A program made the translations under genes and the position numbers. 25,166 bases of DNA from Chara braunii (lineage: Eukaryota; Streptophyta; Charophyceae; Charales; Characeae): the NCBI GenBank assembly GCA_003427395.1, contig BFEA01000097.1:1412050-1437215 (forward strand). The letters are read 5' to 3'. A model generated the notes under the pieces. The model had not been told where the DNA came from, did not search any database, and was given only the letters and a program-made list of their open reading frames with translations. Of this stretch, positions 18,344-25,166 are shown piece by piece. Numbering within the stretch: position 1 is the stretch's first letter; every line of letters begins with the position of its first letter.

Positions 18344-20854
18344 TCAATCTTCAATCAAACTGGTCGCCAGAAAACCGGAAAGGAGGTTTTCTTCATTCAT
18401 GAGCTTCTCATTGACATTCACCAGGACCATGGCTGAGATACCCGGCAGGACCAGGATTTTTTCCAGTTCCTGCCAATTCCTCTCCCTCAGCAGGTCCACA
18501 TGGAAACTGCGTACTCCTATCTGGCTGAGCACAGCTGCTGTCTCCAGGGCTATCCGCGCATCAAGAAGCGGGAAATACAACTTGCTATACCCCTGCACAG
18601 TCTCCACTATCACGTGAGCCATTGTGGACTTCGGTATTAACCGAACAGGGACATGTTCCCCATACAGTGATCTTACCGNACCCATGATCATTGCCGGTGT
18701 TGGGGTTTTATCGATCACCTTGGAGGGGATATGAGGAACCCCTTATGTGTTCAATAGAGATAGGAACTTCACCCCGTCCTCAGAACTCGTGCACAAAATT
18801 GGGACTAAGCACCTCTCCACCGCTTCCATTTGGTTCCTCTCCAATGTGGCTGCACACTGACTCTTGTCCGGTATTCTTCCACAGCACTTGACTTGGCCCG
18901 TCTGCTTCCTAACCCCCGACCCTGCTGAACTCTCCACGGAAGATGTAACGTCCGCTTTGCATGTATCCCCATAGTCTTCGAAGCAGTCACTTCCCCACTT
19001 GATTCTTGACTGGGATGATTCCGGCGTCCTCGACAGATCCACCCTTGCTTTTTCTGTTCTTCTGTCCGGTGTCACCCCGTCCCAGTGTCCCTGGCTGCCC
19101 CCCTCTTCCCTAATTCCCGGACATTGAGTTGTCATGTTACGGCGCCAGGGTTGCGACGTATCTCCTCTGTTCCGCTAGCTATCCTCCCTGCCTGTTTCCC
19201 ACCTCCCATTGTATCCTTTCTGCGTTCTTCTTATCGATCCTCCTCTCTCCTCCCATCTGCTATGACACGGAGGCGGTCCCCCTTTGCTCGCGGGCTGCGG
19301 TACGTAGTTTCTCCAATCATAGGCTTCCGAAGGATAGCCGAGGATCGGCCTCTCAATCTTGATCTGTTGCGTGCGGGGAGGCGGTGCAATGCAGTGCTGA
19401 AACCCATTCCCTGGTCTCATTTCTTGATACCCAGAATACGGGTCTTGCCAATGCGCATGCATCCGAGCATTACCCAGTTCACCCCAAGGCGTTCCACTGG
19501 GGCCAGCCTCGTTGACAAGCCCCTGCGCGTTACTCTGTGTCCACTCTTCTCTCATGGACCACGGATGTGTGAAAGTTCTTCCCTGTTCCATCTCTTGTGC
19601 TTCCCCCCATCTCCGTGGCCTTGAGTACGTCTCCTCCACTTGAAACTGGGTGTGCCTCAGCTCCTCTTCCTGCTGGTCTCTTGAACCCTTGTACACCCGC
19701 TCTGACCGGTGTGTGTCCCTCTCATCCACAGTAGCTTCCCTTGCCTCACCCCCCAGCACTTGGCTGGGGCCCCGGGGGGCAGGGCCCCCGGAGCCACTTG
19801 TTCTACCCAAGTTGGTCCTCCTGCCGGTTCCCTCCTGTCTGGACGCCTCCCCCATTCGTCCCTGTCCCTCTCTTGAGGGCTGTTGTGACGCGTGATTGCC
19901 TGCGTTTTCCCTCGTCACTCCTTGCGTCCCTCCGCCTTGACTTTCCAAATGTTGTTTGTACCTCTCATTGTGCCCCCCCTGTCTTTCTCCATTGTTACTG
20001 CGACCCTCCTCTGTCTGTCTGTTTCGGGGGCATCTGTCTTTCATGTGGAAGTACCACCTGCAACGGCGGCACCAGTCTGTGTATGGGGTCACTATGTCCA
20101 CCTTCCAGCGTTTCCCCTCTGGTGACTGAATTACAAGTACATCATCAATTTTTGATATGGAGCTGGCCGGCATGTCGATCTTCACATTCATCAGTTTCGG
20201 TTTATCTCTATCGTATTCGGGCGGGTGCATTTCCGTGATTTCCCCAAACAGACCCACAACTGCACTTCCCAGGAAGTAGTAAGCGTCAAGTGGCACTCTC
20301 AGAGCCATTATCCAAAACTTTGATTCCGCCTCCACGATGCGGTGGTCTTGCATTTCCTTCTTCAACAGCCGCGGTTTGAACGTCACGATGTACTCTTTAT
20401 TGTCGTCAAGCTTAATTTTCATCTCCTTCTGCTTGATCAACCAGATGGCTATGTCCTTGGATTTAGCCACATATGATGCGACGTTCTGCCCTTCAAACTT
20501 GACCCTCCCGCCCCTTGCTTTTGGTTGAAACAGTTTCCTGGCCGTCCAGCCATCCTCGTAGGCTCTAATCAAGTCTTGCTTTACTGCCCTCGACAGATTC
20601 CTTGCCTCCCCCTGGAAGACTACCATTACTGACTTCTCCCTCAGCCATTGATCCTTTACTTTGTTCACTTCCTCATTCACCACGAAATGCCTTCCTTCCT
20701 CATCCTCCACCACAGTACCCAAATTTCCTTCCTGCGGGCAACCCCCCTCATCATAGCAACGTTCAACAGAGTTCCTGACTCTGTCCCAATCACTGGGGAT
20801 TGCGTGCGGGTTAGGGAGTGCCTCCCCACTACCCCAGGGTTTGCCATAGTTCAC
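18344..20854 (-). pseudogene. LINE element 2 ORF1 with two in-frame stops
   Basis: One frame runs 20854-18344 with a TAG at 19175-19177 and a TAA at 18743-18745. The open N-terminal part (559 codons) has FQGEARN at residues 80-86, a folded region to about 255, and a canonical CCHC zinc knuckle CX2CX4HX4C (Cys262, Cys265, His270, Cys275). A long Gln/Gly/Arg-rich linker follows with many charged repeats. The final 124-codon part (18718-18344) contains HVPVRLIPKS and YSKLYFPLLDAR, which line up with AVRPIPSQ and GKIYTLHALCLNA of element 1, so the C-terminal domain is conserved between families. One base at 18679 is N. The role expected is RNA binding in the element's ribonucleoprotein. Confidence 0.82.
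19175..20854 (-). CDS. Open N-terminal part of LINE element 2 ORF1
   Basis: This is the uninterrupted 559-codon portion of the pseudogenised ORF1. It contains the conserved FQGEARN block, VPLDAYYFLG, the canonical zinc knuckle at 262-275 and most of the hydrophilic linker (HNERYKQHLESQGGG and similar). If translated it would give an RNA-binding protein without its C-terminal domain. The first Met is taken as start because no better-supported upstream start is visible. Confidence 0.75.
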   Translation of the reverse strand: MNYGKPWGSGEALPNPHAIPSDWDRVRNSVERCYDEGGCPQEGNLGTVVEDEEGRHFVVNEEVNKVKDQWLREKSVMVVFQGEARNLSRAVKQDLIRAYEDGWTARKLFQPKARGGRVKFEGQNVASYVAKSKDIAIWLIKQKEMKIKLDDNKEYIVTFKPRLLKKEMQDHRIVEAESKFWIMALRVPLDAYYFLGSAVVGLFGEITEMHPPEYDRDKPKLMNVKIDMPASSISKIDDVLVIQSPEGKRWKVDIVTPYTDWCRRCRWYFHMKDRCPRNRQTEEGRSNNGERQGGHNERYKQHLESQGGGTQGVTRENAGNHASQQPSREGQGRMGEASRQEGTGRRTNLGRTSGSGGPAPRGPSQVLGGEAREATVDERDTHRSERVYKGSRDQQEEELRHTQFQVEETYSRPRRWGEAQEMEQGRTFTHPWSMREEWTQSNAQGLVNEAGPSGTPWGELGNARMHAHWQDPYSGYQEMRPGNGFQHCIAPPPRTQQIKIERPILGYPSEAYDWRNYVPQPASKGGPPPCHSRWEERGGSIRRTQKGYNGRWETGREDS

Positions 20855-21062
20855 CCTTTAGCTTTCAAGTGTTCACTAGGCTGGCCCTTCAACTTGTTTG
20901 TGTAACCGCCCTTCGTGATAGCAACCAGTGACGTTCGGCTGTGCCTCCCCTCCTTTTGTACCAACCTTACACTGTCTTCGACTCCCCAATTCCGTAGGTG
21001 GTGCTTAGCAGCGTGGTATTAAATTCCTCTCAACCCTCTCCCATTCTCACCTAACGCCCAGA
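20855..21062 (-). other. 5' leader of LINE element 2 (boundary unknown)
   Basis: Sequence immediately upstream of ORF1 on the minus strand is purine-rich there and pyrimidine-rich on the plus strand. It should contain the internal promoter of the element, but no similarity to the corresponding part of element 1 is evident, so the 5' end cannot be placed. Confidence 0.4.
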
Positions 21063-22250
21063 GTGGTCGTTTCCCGACTCCCCGACTCCAGAGGCAGCTG
21101 TTGGACGCTCCCGCTCTATGCTTTCCATCGCCAGAACTTAGACTGGCAATTTACGGAACAATCGTATGCGACAGGCCAAGCTAAGGATTGCAGGACATAC
21201 AAATTATGTTATTCTTCCCGCGTATTCGCACCATCTTCCTCCCAGATCGTCTGCCCGTGGCCGTGTCATCGACTGAATTCAGTCTGCTCTATCGCAGCTG
21301 ATCTTCCGGACTACCGTGCTATGCCCAATACCCAAGCTCGGGTTGAGGAACAAGTACTTTCCGTGCTAGCTCCTCGTGCAGCCCATCGCAGGGACCTTAA
21401 AGAACTTATGCAACTAACAGCATTCCCGGCTGCCTTCCGTCCCCTCGCTCCCTCCAGATCTCTCTCTCTCTCTCTCAAAAAAAAAAAAAAAAAAAACTTC
21501 GCCTGTGATGTGCGGGAAATCGAGATTTGGCTGCTGAGCGTGTTCCACTTATGCAAGATCTTCCGCGCCTACTTACCCCCCCCACGATTTTCTAAAACGC
21601 ACACTAAATCAGGCTGCCGCATGAGAGCTTTCTATTGTCGAGCACATCGCGCAATTCACCCCCAGCACTTACCAGGGCGTTGGCACGTGACTGTATTCCC
21701 TGCCAGATACGGCCTTGTGAACTACTGCGTATTCTCAAAACTGGAGTCACGCCCCAGATTCGGGCTGCAGAACTTGCACTTCCTTTACTTACTCTTCACG
21801 CCTTCTCGTGGCATCCACTTCCCGAAGTGCATAATTGCGACCTTGTTCATGAATTACGACTAGAGTCCCCTCAGTTGTCACGGTCGATCCTTCCCCCTCC
21901 CGTTAGTGTGATACCTGTGGTAGGTTCGACAACGGCCGATCTCGATGCCCTAGTGCGCATCTGTGCAATATCTACCGTGCTTAGACCAAGTTGAAGACTC
22001 TCTAACCCTATTTACCATACGCTACTTCTCTGATCTCCAGAGATGCTTAAAGACCTGGCTCCGACTTGGCAGCAAGGGCTTGGTTTCGCCATCCGCCACT
22101 GTGCATTGTCGGCAATTTGCTCCCTCCGGGACAACTCCGGTCACCACCTTACCGCAGTGAAAAGATTCACCATCACCTCTCGCCCATTACCCCTGCAGAG
22201 AGGATTCGGGTTACTCAGGGATTTACCTCCGTAGGTGGCAGAACGCCACT
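21063..22250. other. Unassigned stretch with long plus-strand open frame
   Basis: A plus-strand frame of 266 codons (21063-21863) crosses a (CT)n tract and 20 A, which translate to SLSLSLKKKKKK, an argument against its being a real gene. A second frame (21635-21994, 119 codons) contains a Leu-rich, fairly protein-like segment (ILKTGVTPQIRAAELALPLL), but I do not recognise it. No signal peptide, transposase motif or RT motif is seen. It might be decayed transposon coding sequence. Confidence 0.3.
21457..21496 (+). repeat. (CT)n followed by A20
   Basis: About ten CT units (21457-21476) run into exactly 20 A (21477-21496). This could be the poly(A) tail of a plus-strand retroposed sequence to its left, or a simple microsatellite. 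No duplication of flanking bases was found to support insertion. Confidence 0.85.
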
Positions 22251-22274
22251 CCCAAGGTGGATGAGAGCGGGCCA

Positions 22275-22420
22275 CCACGTGTACATATTACACGCAAGAG
22301 TTGGATTAACCATACCGAATAGCCATTATAGTTTCACTTACCACGTGTAAGTTACTGGTAGTAACTGGGTTTACCATCACCAGTTCCCACTACTCCTACT
22401 CTTAACTATCGGACTACCAG
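22275..22420. other. Small-hairpin cluster with two CACGTG boxes
   Basis: CGTGTA-CATAT-TACACG forms a hairpin beside the first CACGTG (about 22276). A second CACGTG lies near 22342. CTGGTAGT (22355-22362) pairs exactly with ACTACCAG (22413-22420), enclosing an inner AACTGG/CCAGTT pair. CACGTG is the G-box core bound by bHLH and bZIP factors in plants; binding here is conjecture. Confidence 0.35.
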
Positions 22421-22514
22421 GAGAACGACAACCGCGGGCGGGCATAAGTAGTCGGCCGCCCAAATCTCGAAGCAGCGCGGGCTGTCGATTCTATTTATCT
22501 AAGGCGTCGCCCAA

Positions 22515-22555
22515 GTACTGGTGGTTTAATTAAAGTGTACTGGTGGTTTAATTAA
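22515..22555 (+). repeat. Two tandem copies of GTACTGGTGGTTTAATTAA
   Basis: Exact 19-bp copies lie at 22515-22533 and 22537-22555 with a 3-bp spacer (period 22). The first copy extends left to CCCAAGTACTGGTGGTTTAA, identical to the minus-strand repeat next to the gap at 13147-13166. Confidence 0.9.
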
Positions 22556-22579
22556 CGTGCAGCATTCGCCCACACGGAC

Positions 22580-22730
22580 AGTCCCACTAGCAGCGTTGAG
22601 TTTCCTCAACGCCTGAATCTGGACGTTTTGTGGCGATGTGGAGAAATGGCTTTGAATTTCCTCAACCGCTCATTGCAACAAACACGTCCTGATTCAGGCG
22701 TTGAGGACACTCGACGCTGCCAGTGGGACT
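22580..22730. mobile_element. Foldback hairpin H1
   Basis: The 47-bp arms at 22580-22626 and 22684-22730 are inverted copies with only four mismatches, around a 57-nt loop. The stem base is AGTCCCACT[A/G]GCAGCGT and the inner end is GGACGT. There is no coding capacity. The arm aligns with that of the next hairpin, so H1 and H2 are family members. Possibilities are a short foldback transposon or a hairpin-RNA precursor. Confidence 0.8.
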
Positions 22731-22738
22731 TGGCGGCC

Positions 22739-22888
22739 AGATCCCACTGGCAAAAAGGATTGGAAGAAGTGTCCGAACCTGGACGTGTTCCACGCAGGTG
22801 CAGAGAAGTAGATCAATCACAATCTTTCGCACCTGTCCGCAAACACGTCCACATTCAGACACTTCAATCCTCTTTGCCAGTCGGATCT
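22739..22888. mobile_element. Foldback hairpin H2
   Basis: Arms at 22739-22801 and 22829-22888 pair with scattered mismatches and a 3-nt bulge around a 27-nt loop. The stem base is AGATCC.ACTGGCAAA; further in are GGATTG, GAAGTGTC, TGGACGTGTT and CAGGTGC. It begins only 8 bp after H1 ends, and its AACACGTCC.NATTCAG block is shared with H1. Confidence 0.78.
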
Positions 22889-23075
22889 CGCCCTAGTCTC
22901 CCGCTTTTACTATCTGTTTGGGTGGGCAGTCCGAGGTGTGCGACATCCAACGCTGCGCAGTGCCCCAAGGCGTGGAGGCGTGAGCGACAGGCAGTCCCGT
23001 ATGGCTGCGACAGCAATGCAACACCGCTGGATATGCTGCCGTGCTTTGGGGAAATCATTGGACAGTAGCATCCTG

Positions 23076-23178
23076 CCATCTTCCCCCGAACACAACGCAC
23101 CCTCATTTTCGCTGTATCTGGCCGGAAATATAGCTTATACATTCATTTTTAGGGTGCGTTATGTTCCGGGGAAGACGG
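23076..23178. mobile_element. Foldback hairpin H4
   Basis: The 28-bp arms at 23076-23103 and 23151-23178 are inverted copies with three mismatches (TCTTCCCC.GAACA.AACGCACCCT) around a 47-nt loop. The arm sequence differs from H1-H3. A weaker pairing may extend further inward and outward. No gene is encoded. Confidence 0.75.
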
Positions 23179-23310
23179 TAGCACGTAGCACCGTAGCGCC
23201 GTAGCAGTAGGAGAGTGCTACTGCTGCGACTGCTGCCACTGCTGGTGCTGCTGGTGCTACTGGTGCTATTGCTGGTACTACTACTTGTGGAACTGGTGGT
23301 ACTGATGTCC
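23171..23310. repeat. Imperfect CTG/CTGGTGCTA tract
   Basis: GTAGCRCCG-type units (23178-23208) are followed by CTGCTG and a 9-bp CTGGTGCTA-like unit to about 23310. The two halves are complementary in register around GCAGTAG-GAGAGTG-CTACTGC, so the tract can itself fold. In minus-strand translation it reads Ser/Thr repeats, a composition artefact. Confidence 0.6.
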
Positions 23311-23381
23311 CACTTCACGGCTGGTAGTGGTGTCTCAAATTTTTCTTGTTCTATCGGTCTGTGGGTTCGGTAGCAGAGACT

Positions 23382-23482
23382 GACGGCCAGATCCCACTAG
23401 CCCCTATTGTTCATTTCTGACCGTCGATCTTCGTAATCGAGGGTGAAAAATGAATAATCCAGGGTAGTGGGATCTGACCCTG
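23382..23482. mobile_element. Foldback hairpin H3
   Basis: The 47-bp arms at 23382-23428 and 23436-23482 are about 77% complementary with a 7-nt loop. The stem base is GGCCAGATCCCACTAGC, matching H2's GGCCAGATCCCACTGGC and H1's AGTCCCACTAGC. The interior (TTCATTT..GACC.TCGAT) differs from H1 and H2. Confidence 0.75.
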
Positions 23483-23530
23483 ACACTGCTTGATGGTCGA
23501 TTCCCGACTGTGGGCTGAACGTGGGGATTA

Positions 23531-23579
23531 CCGGATTCGTACAGGCACGGGGCGGGAATAATGCGAAACACGAATTCGG
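23531..23579. other. Small hairpin CCGGATTCGT/ACGAATTCGG
   Basis: Ten-base arms at 23531-23540 and 23570-23579 are complementary at nine positions around a 29-nt loop. It lies just outside the foldback cluster. It is too short to classify. Confidence 0.4.
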
Positions 23580-23720
23580 AGACTGGCACCAGTGAGGGGA
23601 AAGGAACTCTCGTGCACGCGCAAATTGGCGCGCTGGTAAGCTGCCGAGGCTGTTCCGAGGAGTCGCAGGCGCGCTCGCCATTCTAGAGAGAAGTCCACCT
23701 CTCGTCTGTTACACAACTGC

Positions 23721-23933
23721 TTGTGTGTTCTCTCCCTCTCCCTCTCTCTCCCTCCCTCTCTCTCTGTCTGTGTATCTCTTCTCGCCTCCTGCTCGATTTT
23801 CTCGCCCCCCTCCCCCCACTTCCCCGGCCCCCTGCCCCCACCTCCCTGTCCCCGTTCCACTTCTCCCTCCCATTGCCATTTGTTCCTCGGACTCCCGCGT
23901 TTCTCCATCCGGCATCTCCCGCCTCTCCTCTCC

Positions 23934-24013
<80 letters not shown>

Positions 24014-24020
24014 CTCTTTT
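23721..24020. repeat. Pyrimidine-rich tract with (TC)n microsatellite
   Basis: CT- and C-rich sequence contains a pure (TC)n run of about 35 units at 23939-24009. Open frames on both strands (Leu-Ser on plus, Arg-Glu on minus) are compositional. The strand asymmetry could form H-DNA. Confidence 0.95.
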
Positions 24021-24490
24021 GTTTCTCCTGTAGCTTCCTTCCTGTTTTGGCTGTTCGAGAAAGTCGGTCACTGAAGATACTGTTCCTTCCCCGTCTCTCT
24101 TTCTCCTCTCGTCCTCATTGCATCTGCATTGAGGGCGTTTCGTGCACAGTTGAGGGAGTGGGCCAGCTCTTCCAAAAATCGCGCAGAATCGGTGCTACTG
24201 GAGAAGTCCGGTTTTTTGTTGGACGGGCTGCGTCTTTGTTATGAGGAACTGCCACCTGCACAGTGGTGAGTTTCGATCGACTCTTCACTGCACCTCGCTG
24301 TGTGTCTCGGTTGCAAACGAAGATTGCGTAATAATTTCTCCACAACTTCCCTCGAACTCTCGACTAGCTCATGGGAATAAAAAATACGCTCGAAGAGTTC
24401 AGGTGCCTAGACGTAGGAAGTGTTGATCTATCTGTTCTGTTCTGCTCTGCATTCTTTTTCCTTGAGAAGAAGGATCTCCAATTTCATAGG
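24021..24490. other. Intergenic, no supported gene
   Basis: This is mixed composition. A GTGAGT splice-donor-like hexamer follows CTGCACAGTG near 24265, so a non-coding first exon is conceivable downstream of the CT-rich tract, but no matching acceptor or coding exon can be shown. Short frames at 24241-24426 and 24115-24345 have no recognisable domain. Confidence 0.4.
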
Positions 24491-24492
24491 GC

Positions 24493-24640
24493 CACACACA
24501 ATCACACACAATCACACACAATCACACACAATCACACACAATCACACGCAATCACACAGTCGCACACAATCGCACACAATCCCGCACGGTCACACACAGT
24601 CATACACAATCGCACAAAGTCACACACAGTACACGCGCTC
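24493..24640. repeat. 10-bp minisatellite ACACACAATC
   Basis: The unit CACACACAAT-C repeats almost perfectly five times from 24493, then degenerates over about ten more units (CGCACACAAT, CACACACAGT and others) to about 24640. The period matches one turn of the helix. Plus-strand translation gives a Thr-His-Asn-Gln-Ser-His artefact. There are no CRISPR-like spacers. Confidence 0.9.
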
Positions 24641-24803
24641 GCGCACATACGCACAAACATGCCTCTACTGACGGAACAAGATTAGTCATGCTTACCTGTT
24701 GATCGGAGCGAAGGATATCACCCTCCTCTTGTCTCCTTGCTTCTCCCTACCACATCTCTCTCTCCTTGTGTCCCTTACTGATTATGAATTTGCTCTCTTG
24801 ACG

Positions 24804-24832
24804 CTCTCTCTCTCTCTCTCTCACACACACAC
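24804..24832. repeat. (CT)n(CA)n microsatellite
   Basis: CT units run directly into CA units between ACG and CCTACTCC. Confidence 0.9.
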
Positions 24833-24992
24833 CTACTCCCGGTTTTCGATTTGGTATCTCGTCTTCTATTGTTCTGCTCAGGCTCACTCTGTCTCATATT
24901 CTTTCCCTGCTCTGTGGTGCAAAGCTCTCGGTCCCCGGATATGATATTGATCTCCCGCTACTCCGGTATCCCGATTTCCGGACCAAGCGGGT

Positions 24993-25030
24993 ACTACCGG
25001 TAGTGCTGCAGTAGTCCGCTGCAGTAGTCC
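24993..25030. repeat. 12-bp palindrome and 13-bp tandem duplication
   Basis: ACTACCGGTAGT (24993-25004) is a perfect palindrome. It is followed directly by two exact copies of GCTGCAGTAGTCC (25005-25017 and 25018-25030). The function is unknown. Confidence 0.8.
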
Positions 25031-25073
25031 TTCTATAGCTGCAGTGCGCAGGCGATCCTGGCGACCTTCGTGT

Positions 25074-25076
<3 letters not shown>

Positions 25077-25166
<90 letters not shown>
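25077..25166. repeat. (CA)n(GA)n compound microsatellite, cut by window edge
   Basis: About 23 CA units switch without interruption to GA units near 25125 and continue to the window end. Cys-Val frames on the minus strand are artefacts. Confidence 0.97.

Larger units (their letters stand above)
13342..20854 (-). mobile_element. LINE element 2: related L1-like non-LTR retrotransposon
   Basis: This element has the same orientation and gene order as element 1. ORF1 spans 20854-18344 (two in-frame stops), followed by a 145-nt spacer, ORF2 at 18198-13955 (several stops and one frameshift), a roughly 600-bp 3' UTR, and a poly(A) tail seen as TTTTTT at 13342-13347 and probably longer inside the gap. 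The proteins align with element 1 along their length but are clearly diverged, so this is a second family and not a recent duplicate. The 5' end lies somewhere right of 20854. The target-site duplication cannot be examined because of the gap. Confidence 0.9.

Noticed and set aside
23709-24244. Arg-Glu and Leu-Ser frames of up to 173 codons
   Set aside because: They are the two strands of the (TC)n tract and adjoining CT-rich DNA.
24493-24640. CRISPR-like array
   Set aside because: Units are 10 bp with no spacers, low complexity, and in eukaryotic context; it is a minisatellite.

Overview
This window is eukaryotic nuclear DNA made almost entirely of repeats. The evidence is long dinucleotide microsatellites, two multi-kilobase non-LTR (LINE) retrotransposons with poly(A) tails, several foldback elements, and no dense gene packing. 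I found no convincing host protein-coding gene, rRNA or tRNA. Both retrotransposons are L1-like. Each has an ORF1 with an RNA-binding-like domain and a zinc knuckle, and an ORF2 with an APE endonuclease, a reverse transcriptase and a C-terminal zf-RVT-type finger. This layout is typical of green plants and streptophyte algae. A charophyte such as Chara is my best guess, at low confidence.

Layout. 1-2520: TG-rich microsatellites interleaved with two copies (A at about 168-522, B at about 2268-2505) of one long-armed foldback family, plus a T-poor stretch (840-1890) rich in an AAGGCAA motif. 2521-4126: no recognisable gene, apart from one weak exon candidate near 3273. 4127-4649: a terminal-inverted-repeat element split by a 77-bp, 5'-truncated LINE/SINE tail with a candidate target-site duplication. 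4792 to beyond 11431: LINE element 1, minus strand, with an intact 738-aa ORF1 and a broken ORF2. 11432-13167: intergenic sequence ending in a tRNA-B-box-like repeat. 13168-13341: assembly gap. 13342 to about 20854 and beyond: LINE element 2, minus strand, related to element 1 but clearly diverged, with both ORFs broken. 21063-22560: unassigned. 22580-23482: a cluster of hairpins, three of which share a stem-base motif. 23582-25166: CT-rich sequence, a 10-bp minisatellite and a terminal (CA)n(GA)n.

How the parts relate. Elements 1 and 2 have the same gene order, similar ORF2 spans (about 4.2 kb each), and 3' ends that share a CCCGGGTTGA-type motif before the poly(A). The truncated tail at 4234-4310 closely matches the 3' terminus of element 2. 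This suggests one LINE lineage, perhaps with dependent short elements, has populated the region. Stop codons and frameshifts in both ORF2s mean neither copy is autonomous as assembled.
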